Below are positions 19,303 to 29,400 of a stretch of DNA of 64,000 nt, piece by piece; the first letter of the stretch is position 1, and each line of letters opens with the position of its first letter. This stretch comes from Chromatiales bacterium (lineage in GTDB: Bacteria > Pseudomonadota > Gammaproteobacteria > Chromatiales > Chromatiaceae), in NCBI GenBank assembly GCA_024762475.1, contig JANTHJ010000005.1, forward strand, positions 1-64,000. The letters are read 5' to 3'. The position numbers and the translations under genes were made by a program. The notes under the pieces are model-generated. The model did not search any database. It was not told the DNA's origin and saw only the letters and a list, made by a program, of their open reading frames with translations.

Positions 19303-20350
19303 GGATCTTGGGGACGGGTTTCTGCAGTTCGACCCGCTTCTGCATGGCAGGGTTCATGTAGGCCTCGCCTTCGGTATCGATCAGGAGAACGAATTTTATC
19401 CCCATCTGGCGAGCGATTCGGTACCAGTCCTTCGGGCCCGCGACGAACAGCGCCGTGGCGGCGGCGTCCGCGGTGGTGGCATCGGGGTGTAACACGGTGA
19501 CCGAGGCGGTGCCGACCGCGGGGTAACCGGTCCGCGGGTCGATGATGTGGTGAAAGAACTTGCCTTCCCAGGTGAAGTTCCGTTCATAGTTGCCTGAGGT
19601 AAAGACGGACTCGTCTCCAGTGACCGAGAGCAGGGCGAAGATGCCACCGCCGTCGGGATCGCGAATGGCGATGCGCCAGGGATTGCCTGCGCGCGAGCCA
19701 ATTGCGCGCAGGTCCCCGCCGGCATTGACGATGGCATCGGTGATGCCCAATGCCTTGAGCCGTTCGATGGCACGGTCGATGCCGTAACCCTTGCCAATGG
19801 CACCGAAATCCAGTTTCACGGCCGGATTGTCGCAGGAGAGGTGAAAACCATCGAGATGCACATCCCGAATACTGGGATGCTGCCCGACGATTGCCGCGAT
19901 TGCCTCCGCCGAAGGCGGGGCGTGGGGTTTGAGGTCGCTGTTATGAAAGCCCCAGAGTTCGACCAGCTTGCCGATTCCAGGGTCGAACAGGTAATCGCTC
20001 TTGCGCGCCAGATCCTGGGAGATGCGTATCAAGGGCAACACCGACGGCGGTGCTGCGATGGCGCGCCCTGCGGCGATCGCCTGATTGACGCGGCCAAGCG
20101 GACCAGGCTCCCAGGCGTGCCAGGTGCGATGCATGAAGTCGAAGTCTTCCTGCAGGGACTGGTAGGCCTCGCGCGCCTTTTTTTGGTCGACGCCGATGAT
20201 CTCCAGCTCCACCAGGGTGCCGAAGCTGAGCAGGCGGAAATATTGCGACGGGAGCTGGCGAGAGCAGCCGCTGCTTGCCAGCAGGACGAGGGCGGCGGAG
20301 ATAGCAGCGAGGGCCGCTGGTCGGCGGCTGAGAGAGAGGCGGGTGTTCAT
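19283..20350 (-). CDS. apbE: FAD:protein FMN transferase ApbE (lipoprotein)
   Basis: Lipobox SSGC; LDFGAIGKGYGIDRA; NAGGDLRA; HHIIDPRTGYP. Confidence 0.93.
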   Translation of the reverse strand: MNTRLSLSRRPAALAAISAALVLLASSGCSRQLPSQYFRLLSFGTLVELEIIGVDQKKAREAYQSLQEDFDFMHRTWHAWEPGPLGRVNQAIAAGRAIAAPPSVLPLIRISQDLARKSDYLFDPGIGKLVELWGFHNSDLKPHAPPSAEAIAAIVGQHPSIRDVHLDGFHLSCDNPAVKLDFGAIGKGYGIDRAIERLKALGITDAIVNAGGDLRAIGSRAGNPWRIAIRDPDGGGIFALLSVTGDESVFTSGNYERNFTWEGKFFHHIIDPRTGYPAVGTASVTVLHPDATTADAAATALFVAGPKDWYRIARQMGIKFVLLIDTEGEAYMNPAMQKRVELQKPVPKIHVSKPL

Positions 20351-21297
20351 ACGGCGAGAATCTGCTCGATACGGTCGAAGAGGGTTCCAGCGATGTTGAG
20401 GGAGTAGAGTCTATCCAGCTCACGGATGCAGGTGGGACTGGTGACATTGATTTCAGTCAGGTAATCGCCGATCACATCCAGTCCGGCGAACAGGATGCCC
20501 ATGTCCCGCAGCATCGGCGTCACTCCCGCAACGATTTCGCGATCGCGATCGCTCAAGGATACGCCGGTTCCCTTTCCTCCGGCCGCGAGATTTCCGCGGG
20601 TTTCTCCCTCGGCAGGGATACGCGCCAGCGCCCAGGGGACCGGTTCACCGTCGATGACCAGGATGCGCTTGTCCCCCTGGGAGATCTCGGGGACGAAGCG
20701 CTGGGCCATGATCAGGTGTTTGCCATGATGAGTCAGCGTCTCGATGATGACGCTCCGGTTCGGATCGTGGGGCCGCACCCGGAAGACGGAGGTTCCACCC
20801 ATGCCTTCCAGCGGCTTGAGGATGGCATCCCCCTGTTCCTCTATGAAGCCATTCAGCTCGTTCGCATCGCACGAGACCAGTACCGGTGGGCAGAATTGGG
20901 GAAAGCGCGTGGCGGCCAGTTTCTCGTTCGCGTTGCGCAGTGCCGCCGGGTGGTTCACCACCAGCGATCCGGCGGCCGCCGGCTGGTCCAGCAGGTAGGT
21001 GGTATAGACGTAGTCGATATCGAACGGCGGATCCTTGCGCATCAGGACCAAGGGGAAGCTGTCGATCGGGCGCGTCCGCGTCTCTCCCAGCGTAAACCAG
21101 CCGCTGTCCTGATCGCGAACCTCCAGTTCGCTCGCGTGCACCAGGCTCCGCCCATCACGCTGCGAGAGTGCGGTCTGTTGGGCATAGGCAAGGGACCACC
21201 CCCGTGCCTGGGCCTCCAACAGCATGGCGAAGGTGCTGTCCTTGTAGGGCTTGATGCCCTCGACGGGATCCATGATAACCAGCAGAGATGGGCTCAT
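20347..21297 (-). CDS. gshB: Glutathione synthetase
   Basis: VIMDPVEGIKPYKDSTFAMLLEAQARGW; KPLEGMGGTSVFR; start ATG at 21297. Confidence 0.95.
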   Translation of the reverse strand: MSPSLLVIMDPVEGIKPYKDSTFAMLLEAQARGWSLAYAQQTALSQRDGRSLVHASELEVRDQDSGWFTLGETRTRPIDSFPLVLMRKDPPFDIDYVYTTYLLDQPAAAGSLVVNHPAALRNANEKLAATRFPQFCPPVLVSCDANELNGFIEEQGDAILKPLEGMGGTSVFRVRPHDPNRSVIIETLTHHGKHLIMAQRFVPEISQGDKRILVIDGEPVPWALARIPAEGETRGNLAAGGKGTGVSLSDRDREIVAGVTPMLRDMGILFAGLDVIGDYLTEINVTSPTCIRELDRLYSLNIAGTLFDRIEQILAV

Positions 21298-21647
21298 CGA
21301 CGCGGGGCCTGCATTTGTCGGGGCTGACAAGATACCGGTGCCGGTGCCGCATGGGAAGAAATTACCGCGCACAAGTGGTTTGCCAACAGCGTCACGTTCG
21401 TCTCGATAATTCTTGAGATGCAGGCACTTGCCTGCTATTTTGAGCACGTCGCCTTAACTTCGATCAGTAAAGGCTCATCAACGAAGGCCTGAAAAATCCG
21501 GGCCTTCCGCCGACACCAGGGACGTGCTGGCGTGTTCTGAGGACCCCGGGATGGGCCCGTTCAGAGCTTCCTTCAAGATCGGTCGCAGATTAGGACGATG
21601 GGTATGGTATGGGACAATGCCAGCCCGGCAAGTTACCTGGAGGTTTT

Positions 21648-22082
21648 ATGCATTCGATGGCCACTAGGGCTGCCGCCTGGAGCGCGGGCGTCGGCTCGGG
21701 CCGGTTTCGCAAACGGGGCCTTTTCCTGCTCGGAGGGTGCGCGCTGTGGGTGGCCTCCTCGCCGGCCTTGTCAGCGGACGACTATCTCTCGGAACTGGAC
21801 TCTGAGGCGGCCAAGGTAGAGGCGCGCGGGATCGATCCCTCAGCGGGGAAGGTAGAGGTCGCCACGCCGCCGGTCGGGGAAGCCGCCGCGCCGGTTGTTC
21901 CGGTACGGTCGATCGATCGTGTGGCCTTCGAGGGGCTGCTCAAAAAACACTATCTCGGCACCTACCGCTTCTACAAGAAGCTGCCGGAGCGCAGCCGTGA
22001 AGAAATCTTCGAACAGTACAGGGGCGGGGCGGATATCGGCGTGATTCGAAACAAGATTGTGTCCCGCCTGCTGCAGGACTGA
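21648..22082 (+). CDS. Hypothetical secreted protein
   Basis: Ala-rich signal peptide (SSPALSADDYL); ATG 21648 preceded by GGAGG. Confidence 0.6.
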   Translation: MHSMATRAAAWSAGVGSGRFRKRGLFLLGGCALWVASSPALSADDYLSELDSEAAKVEARGIDPSAGKVEVATPPVGEAAAPVVPVRSIDRVAFEGLLKKHYLGTYRFYKKLPERSREEIFEQYRGGADIGVIRNKIVSRLLQD

Positions 22083-22162
22083 GCGGGACGAAGATCCGCG
22101 GGCGCCTGTTAAAGAATCCCCATGATGCGCCGATACGCTGACAAGCGAGAGGTTGGAGAAGT

Positions 22163-22894
22163 ATGAATCGTTCCGGTCGTCCAAATCTTTGGGGCCTCCT
22201 GTTGGCCGCCATGCTGCTTGCCTGCGGGGCCTGGGCAGACCAGTTGACGGTGGGCAAGGATTTCATCCCGCTGAGCAAGGACAAGCCGTACATCTACGTC
22301 ATTCACGATGGGCGTTCGATCCGCGTCCAGCGGGTGCAGGATCCCGACTATCAGCTGAAGGGCTATTTCGCCAGGACGGCGCGCAAGTGCCCGCCCTTCT
22401 GCCTGCAGCCGGTATCTCCGGCACCCGGCGTCCAGACCATTGGGGAGGTGGAGCTGTTCGACTTCATGGAGACCGAGCTGCGTGACGGGACCGGACTGTT
22501 GGTCGACGCGCGCACGCCCGCCTGGCACAAAAGGGGGACTATTCCCGGATCGATCAATATCGCGTTTACCCACCTGACCAAGACCGACGATGCTCCGGAG
22601 ATGCTGGAAGCGCTCGAGCTGTTCGGGGCGAAGGAGCGTGAGGAGCCCGGCCTGGTGGATAGGTGGATGGACAGGCTCGGGCTGAGCGAGGCCCCCGATG
22701 TGACCGGCAAGTGGGACTTTTCCCAGGCCAAGAATCTCGTGCTCTGGTGCAACGGGCCGGAGTGTGGCCAATCACCCCGTGCGATCCGCGGGCTGCTGAA
22801 GGTGGGGTATCCCGCCGACAAGATCCGCTACTATCGCGGTGGCATGCAGATCTGGCAGCTGTGGGGTCTTACCACGGTGGTACCGAATGATTAG
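22163..22894 (+). CDS. Periplasmic rhodanese-domain protein
   Basis: Signal peptide; LLVDARTPAWHKRGTIPGSINI; LVLWCNGPECGQSPRAIRGLL...YRGGMQIWQLWG. Confidence 0.85.
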   Translation: MNRSGRPNLWGLLLAAMLLACGAWADQLTVGKDFIPLSKDKPYIYVIHDGRSIRVQRVQDPDYQLKGYFARTARKCPPFCLQPVSPAPGVQTIGEVELFDFMETELRDGTGLLVDARTPAWHKRGTIPGSINIAFTHLTKTDDAPEMLEALELFGAKEREEPGLVDRWMDRLGLSEAPDVTGKWDFSQAKNLVLWCNGPECGQSPRAIRGLLKVGYPADKIRYYRGGMQIWQLWGLTTVVPND

Positions 22895-22924
22895 GGAAGG
22901 CGCCCGCAAGGGCGAGAGAGGGCG

Positions 22925-23329
22925 ATGGTGGCAGAACTAGAAGAGACGCGGTTCGATGGCCTGAAGGTGCTGGTCATCGACGACAGCAAGACCATCCGGC
23001 GCACCGCCGAGACCCTGCTGGCGAAAGCCGGTTGTGAGGTGTTGACGGCAACCGATGGGTTCGAGGCCCTGTCCGTGATCGCCGATAATCGGCCAGACCT
23101 CATTTTTGTCGACATCATGATGCCCCGGCTGGACGGCTACCAGACGTGCGCGCTGATCAAGCACAACGAGATGTTTCGCGACGTCCCGGTGATCATGTTG
23201 TCCAGCAAGGATGGCCTCTTCGATCGGGCGCGTGGCCGCATCGTCGGCTCGGATCAATACCTGACCAAGCCCTTTTCCCGGGACGAACTGCTCGAGGCGG
23301 TCCGCTCCTATGCAAGCAAGGCGGCGTGA
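22925..23329 (+). CDS. pilG: Response regulator, PilG-like
   Basis: First receiver gene of a pilG-pilH-pilI-pilJ-chpA order; VLVIDDSKTIRRTAETLL, FVDIMMPRLDGY. Confidence 0.9.
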   Translation: MVAELEETRFDGLKVLVIDDSKTIRRTAETLLAKAGCEVLTATDGFEALSVIADNRPDLIFVDIMMPRLDGYQTCALIKHNEMFRDVPVIMLSSKDGLFDRARGRIVGSDQYLTKPFSRDELLEAVRSYASKAA

Positions 23330-23333
23330 CATT

Positions 23334-23696
23334 ATGGCGAAAGTGCTGGTGGTGGACGATTCACCCACGGAACTGCATCTGTTGACCAAATACCTCGAGG
23401 CAGGCGGACATCAGACCCTGACCGCCGCTGATGGGGAGGAAGGGCTGGCCACTGCCCGCAGCGAGTTACCCGACCTGATTCTCATGGATGTGGTGATGCC
23501 GGGACTCAATGGTTTCCAGGCCACGCGCAAGATCAGCCGCGACCCGGCCACCAGCGGCATCCCGGTCGTGATGATCACCACCAAGGATCAGGATACCGAC
23601 CGCGAGTGGGGTATGCGCCAGGGTGCGCGTGCCTACCTGGTCAAGCCGGTTTCGGAAACGCAGTTGCTCAGTGCCGTAGACGAGGTCCTCGGCTGA
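23334..23696 (+). CDS. pilH: Response regulator, PilH-like
   Basis: VLVVDDSPTELHLLTKYLE; MDVVMPGLNGFQATRKI; ATG at 23334. Confidence 0.9.
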   Translation: MAKVLVVDDSPTELHLLTKYLEAGGHQTLTAADGEEGLATARSELPDLILMDVVMPGLNGFQATRKISRDPATSGIPVVMITTKDQDTDREWGMRQGARAYLVKPVSETQLLSAVDEVLG

Positions 23697-23700
23697 GACG

Positions 23701-24261
23701 ATGACGACAGGCAGCCCAGAAATACCGACCCCCGGCGAGCTGATGAAAATGCTGGCGGAGATAGAGCAGCGGAGCCAGGCCGGCGGTCTCGGGCTTCCGG
23801 TGATGGAGCAGACAGAGGCGCTGTGGGATGGCCTGGCCTACAGCATCGCCGGTGTGAGGGTGGTGACCGCGATGGACGAGGTGCGGGAAATGCTGCCCTA
23901 CCCGGACCGGTTCACGCGGGTTCCTGGTGTCCAGGAGTGGATGCGTGGGCTGGCTAACGTGCGTGGCAATCTGCTGCCGGTGGTCGACCTGCAGCTGTTT
24001 CTGGGGGCCAAGGCCGTGGTCTCCGGGAAGGCCGCGAGGATGCTTATCGTCCGCATGCGCGGCCTGGAGTGCGGCCTGCTCGTGCCTTCGGTGCAGGGCA
24101 TGCGGCACTTCGAGGAGCAGCACCGTCTGCGCAATGCGCGCATGAAGGGTGTGCTGGGGCAATACGTATTCGATGCCTTCTCGGTTGGGGACGGCGTATG
24201 GCCGGTATTCAGTATGTCTGCCCTGACGGCAGATCCGGCCTTCCGTTCGGCTACCCTGTGA
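23701..24261 (+). CDS. pilI: CheW-like twitching motility protein PilI
   Basis: CheW domain (VRGNLLPVVDLQLFLG) and gene order. Confidence 0.88.
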   Translation: MTTGSPEIPTPGELMKMLAEIEQRSQAGGLGLPVMEQTEALWDGLAYSIAGVRVVTAMDEVREMLPYPDRFTRVPGVQEWMRGLANVRGNLLPVVDLQLFLGAKAVVSGKAARMLIVRMRGLECGLLVPSVQGMRHFEEQHRLRNARMKGVLGQYVFDAFSVGDGVWPVFSMSALTADPAFRSATL

Positions 24262-24338
24262 GGAGAGATTGAGGTGCCGATCAACAGGCCGTCGCCAGCT
24301 GTGCGATGGCAAGACGATTTCAAGGGACGTCCAGACTG

Positions 24339-26396
24339 ATGAAAAAGAGACCCGCAAAGCCAGGAACGACTGATAAGAGCATCCCGCTGCTGGCGGTGGC
24401 GCTGCTGCTGGCGATTATTGCCACGCTGGCAGCGTTTTTGTTCACCCAGAAGCAGGAAGAACATCAGGAGCAATACCTGCTGAGATCTGCCGAACAGCAG
24501 GTGCTCGGCCAGAAGATCGCCAAATTCTCTCTCGAGGCCATGCGTGGAGACAAGGCCTCCTTCGAAGCCCTGCAGGGGGTGCGCGATCGCTTCTCGCAAC
24601 TGATGGACGAGCTCAAGAATGGCGTGCCTGAGATCGCACTGCCGCCATCACCACCGCAGGTGAAGGCGCCCTTGAGGGCAGTGGAGAGCGCCTGGCTGGA
24701 GCTGCGCTCATACGCGGACGAGATCCTCCGCAATCAGGAGACTATTCTTTCGATCGACGAATTCGTGAAGGTGATCAATGACCTCGTTCCGCAGCTGCAG
24801 GAGAGTTCGGACCAGGTGGTTCGGCAGCTGGTACGCGCCAAGGCGAGTCCCCGCCAGGTATATGTGGCGACTCGCCAGCTGATGCTGGCCCAGCGGATCG
24901 ACAACAATGTCGGCAAGGTGCTCGAGGGCGGCGCCGAGACGGCTGCGGCGATCGATCAGTTTGCCCAGGACGCGGACCTGTTCGGCCGGGTGCTCGACGG
25001 CATGCTCAAGGGTGACGACCGGCTGAATATCGCCAAGGTCGCCGACCCGCAGGGGCGGGAGGCCCTCAAGCAGGTCGTGCTGTTGTTCGCCACGGTCAAC
25101 GACCACGCCGGTGAGATCATCGATGCCACGCCCAAGGTGCTCCCTGCTCTGGAGGCGCGTGCCGAGATCGGACCGGCGTCTGAACGTCTCGACGGTGTGA
25201 CCACCGATCTGGTCAAGGCCTATCGTGGGATCAGCACGGGCACCAGGGTTGGGCCGGTCACCGTGGGACCAACCCTGGTGACAGTGCTCGGTGCACTGTC
25301 GTTGCTGTTGCTCATCCTGCTGGGGGTTGCGCTACTGCGTAGCGCGCGGGCCCGCGAGGCGGAGGCCGAGGCGCAAAACCAGCGCAATCAGGAGGCCATC
25401 CGGCGACTGCTCAACGAGATGGTGGACCTTGCGGACGGAGATCTTACCATCGAGGCCACGGTAACCGAGGACATCACCGGCGCCATCGCAGACTCGGTGA
25501 ACCAGGCGGTGGAGGAGATGCGCAGTCTGGTGGCCACCATCAACGAGACCTCGGTGCAGGTGTCGAGCTCTGCCCAGGAGACCCGGGCCACCGCGATGCA
25601 TCTGTCCGAGGCATCCGAGCACCAGCGGGATCAAATCGTCAATGCCTCCGATATCGTGCGCAAGATGTCGAGCACCATGGACGAAATGGCGACCAAGGCG
25701 AGTCATTCAGTGAGTGTGGCACGTGAGTCCCTCGATATCGCCCATGAGGGCGGGGAGCGGGTGCGGCGCACGATCGAGGGTATGGATCGGATCCGTGACC
25801 AGATCCAGGAGACCTCCAAACGGATCAAGCGCCTGGGTGAATCGTCCCAGGAGATCGGCAATATCGTCGAACTGATCGAGGATATCGCAGACCAGACCAA
25901 TATTCTTGCGCTGAATGCCGCCATGCAGGCGGCCATGGCGGGGGAGTCAGGACGCGGCTTTGCGGTGGTGGCAGACGAGGTGCAGCGCCTGGCCGAACGC
26001 GCGACCAATGCAACCAAGCAGATCGAGGCGCTGGTCAAGACCATCCAGGCGGACACCAACGAGGCGGTCATTTCCATGGAGGCCAGTACCACCGAGGTGG
26101 TCTCCGGCGCGGAGCGCGCGGAGGAGGCAGGCGAGGCGCTGAAGCGTATCGAGGAGGTCTCGCGCCAGATTGCCGAGGAGATCGAACGCATTGCCTCCAG
26201 CGCGATAGCCCAGTCGGATGACGCCAAGTCGATCAACGACACCATGAATGTAATTCAGGAGATCACCGGCCAGACCTCCGAGGGAACGGGGCAGACGGCC
26301 CGATCCATCGAGGCGTTGGCACGCATGGCAGAACAGCTACGCGAGACGGTGGCCCGCTTCAAGCTGCCCCACGACGATGCCTCGCGGGCGGCCTGA
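24339..26396 (+). CDS. pilJ: Methyl-accepting chemoreceptor PilJ
   Basis: Two TM segments, HAMP, signalling tip [42 protein letters not shown]; gene order. Confidence 0.92.
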   Translation: MKKRPAKPGTTDKSIPLLAVALLLAIIATLAAFLFTQKQEEHQEQYLLRSAEQQVLGQKIAKFSLEAMRGDKASFEALQGVRDRFSQLMDELKNGVPEIALPPSPPQVKAPLRAVESAWLELRSYADEILRNQETILSIDEFVKVINDLVPQLQESSDQVVRQLVRAKASPRQVYVATRQLMLAQRIDNNVGKVLEGGAETAAAIDQFAQDADLFGRVLDGMLKGDDRLNIAKVADPQGREALKQVVLLFATVNDHAGEIIDATPKVLPALEARAEIGPASERLDGVTTDLVKAYRGISTGTRVGPVTVGPTLVTVLGALSLLLLILLGVALLRSARAREAEAEAQNQRNQEAIRRLLNEMVDLADGDLTIEATVTEDITGAIADSVNQAVEEMRSLVATINETSVQVSSSAQETRATAMHLSEASEHQRDQIVNASDIVRKMSSTMDEMATKASHSVSVARESLDIAHEGGERVRRTIEGMDRIRDQIQETSKRIKRLGESSQEIGNIVELIEDIADQTNILALNAAMQAAMAGESGRGFAVVADEVQRLAERATNATKQIEALVKTIQADTNEAVISMEASTTEVVSGAERAEEAGEALKRIEEVSRQIAEEIERIASSAIAQSDDAKSINDTMNVIQEITGQTSEGTGQTARSIEALARMAEQLRETVARFKLPHDDASRAA

Positions 26397-26428
26397 CAGG
26401 AACACGTAAGGATCCGGACGAAGAGCCG

Positions 26429-29400
26429 ATGACGACAGAAGCCGATCAAGACCTCAGCGGCCTGCGCTGGATCCGCAGGGAAATCGAGGAGAACCTGCGG
26501 CAATCCCGGCTGGTGCTCGAGGATTTTGCCGAGGGTGAGGCCGACAGCCTCGAACCGGCGGTTCGCTGGTTGCACCAGATCAAGGGTGCCCTCACGCTGA
26601 CCCAGGTCCATGGGGGCGCCATGCTTGCGGACGAACTCGAACGTCTGGCGCGGGCCCTCGATGAGGGAAAGGCCGGTGATCGCGATCTCGCCGCGGAATC
26701 GCTCATGCTGGGCATCGCCCAGTTGCCCGGCTATCTCGAGCGTATCGAGGCCGGGCAGCCTGATATTCCGGTGGTGCTGCTGCCATTGATCAACGAGCTG
26801 CGGGGCGCGCGCGGCGCGCCGGAGATCTCGCAGGCGTCGCTGTTTGCACCGCGGCTGGCGGCACAGCTCGCGAGCGAGCCGGTAGCACCGGGGAGTGGCA
26901 GTGAGGGACTGCCTGCGCTGATCAACGAACTACGCCCCCAGTTCCATCGCGGCCTGGCCGGCTGGTTGCGTGGCAAGGACGAACAGCTCGCGATCAAGAC
27001 CCTGCGCGGTGTAATCGACCGGCTTTCCTCGATGGCGGGCACGGCACGCCTGCGACGACTGCTGGATACCGCCGATGCCCTGTTGCTCGCCTGTCTCGAT
27101 GGGGAGGTGAAGGGGCAGGGGCCGCTCAAGCTGTTGTTCGGGCGTCTCGATCGTGTCCTCAAGGAATTGGCAGCACGTGGTGAAGAGGCGGTAGCGCACG
27201 ACTTTCCCACGCCCCTGTATCGGGAATTGCTGTATTACATCTCGCGCTCCAGTTCCTCAGATCCGGCCATCGAGGCGGTGCGGCGCGCGGTCGAGCAGGC
27301 CAATTCCTTTCCGGTGGGTGCACAAGAGCATGCGTCGGCAGGCGCTGCAGTAGGGCCTGGGCGCGAGTTGTTCGAGACGGTGGCGGGGGTGTTGTCGGGA
27401 GATCTGGCCGGCATCAAAGACCAGCTTGATCTCTACATGCGCGGAGACCGGCTGGAACTCGAGCGGATCGGTTCCCTGGCCGAACCCATCCAGCGCATGG
27501 CCGATACCCTTGGCATGGTCGGGCAGGGGAGACTCCGCAGCCGCCTGGCACCGCGCGCAGACGAGATCCGCGCGGCAGTGGAGGGTGGCCAGCCGCCCGG
27601 CGAAGAGGAGCTGATGAGCCTTGCCTGGGACCTGCTGGCGGTGGAGTCCGCGTTGAAATCCCTGGGCGAGCCGGAACGTATTACGCCGGACGCCTCCGAT
27701 GAGGCAGCGGCCCGGGCAGGGGGGGCGCCCGATCTCTCCGAGGGGGAATATCGGGAACATCTGCGGTCCGCACTGGAGCAGGCCTTTGTCGAACTGGCCC
27801 ATGTGCGTGAGGCGGTGGGCGAATGTCTGGCGAAAGACGAGCCCGCCTCCCTGAATCAGGCGCCACAGCGGCTGCATGCCCTCTCCGGTGTGATCTCGGT
27901 GATCGGCGAGAATGAGGTGGCGGAGTTACTGGAGCGCCTGGGGCGCTATCTCTCCGCGCTGCGTCTCGGCGGCCGTGAACTGCCGGACGAGGCCCACAAG
28001 GAGCGGCTGGGTGACCTGATCAGCGGGGTCGAGATCCACCTCGGTGGCCTGCTCGAGCCGACGCCGGAAAGCCGTCGCGCACTGCAGGCGGCGGTGGCGG
28101 CCGCGGATGCGCTGGAGCTTTCAGCGACGGTGGAAGAGGCGGAGACGGCCGCCACTGGCGTGCAGGAACTGCCCGAAACCGGGATGCCGCCGGTCGATGG
28201 CATCTCCGCTGAGCCACCCGTGGCCGCCCCTGGGCCAGCGGCGGGGTCCATGGACGCGACCGCGGTCGAGGAGGTGAATTCGGAGCTGGATTCGGAGATC
28301 TTGGCGATCTTCATCGAGGAGGCGCGGGAGGCGCTCGACACCCTGCGCGAACAGTTTCCCCGCTGGCACGCCGCGGCCGACGATGATTCGGCCCTGGCGG
28401 AGGTGCGCCGGGCATTTCATACCCTCAAGGGCAGCGGTCGCCTCGTGGGTGCACTGGAGATCGGTGAGTTTGCCTGGGCGGTGGAGAACATGCTCAACCG
28501 GATCATCGACCGCACGATCGAGGCTTCTCCGGCCGTGTTCGAACTGGTTTCCGAGGCGATCGACTCGCTCCCGGCACTGATCGATGCGCGCGAGACCGGA
28601 CAGGCCTCAGTCGTGGATCCTCTTCCCCTGCAGGCCAGGGCCGAGGGACTGGCAGCCGGGGAGTTGCCGCTCCAAGCGCCGCCCCCGGCGGTGGCCGAGG
28701 CGGCTATGCAGGAGACAATGCCGCAGGCGGTCGAGGAACCGCCGATACCCGCCGGGGCAGAAGTTGCGGAAGTCGAGAAAGTCGACGTGGCAGCAGCGGC
28801 GACGGTTGCTGAGATCCCCGGCGAGACTCTGCCTGACGTGTCCGAGGCTGAAGAGCTGGCGCTGGAGATCGACGCAGTCGATCTTGAATCCATCCTCGAG
28901 CAGGAGGGGATCGAAGCGATTCCAAGTGTCGAGGAAGACACCCAGCCCCTGATTCTCGAACTGGACGAAGAAGAGACCCTTGCCGCGGAGGCACTTGCGG
29001 ATGAGTCGCTGCTGGCGGTGGAGTCGACGCTACACGAACAGGAATCGATCCTGACGCCCGCCGCGGAAGGACAGGCCCCGATCCGACTCGAATCGACCCT
29101 GCATGAGATCTTTGCGCGCGAGGCGGGCGGTCATCTGGAGGCTCTCGAGCTGTTCGTCGATCGCTGCCGGGGACTGGCCAACGGATGCCTGTACGACGAA
29201 GACCTGCGGCGTGCCCTGCACACCCTGCGCGGCAGCGCGCACATGGCAGAGGTGGAGCCCGTCGCGCAACTCGCTGGCGCCCTGGAGGACTGGGTCAATC
29301 TGCTCAGCATGCTCGGCCGCCGTACCGACCAGGCCGGCATCGATCTGCTGGAGCGGGGTCATTTCGTGATCAAGGCCCTGCTGGATGTGATCAATGTTCC

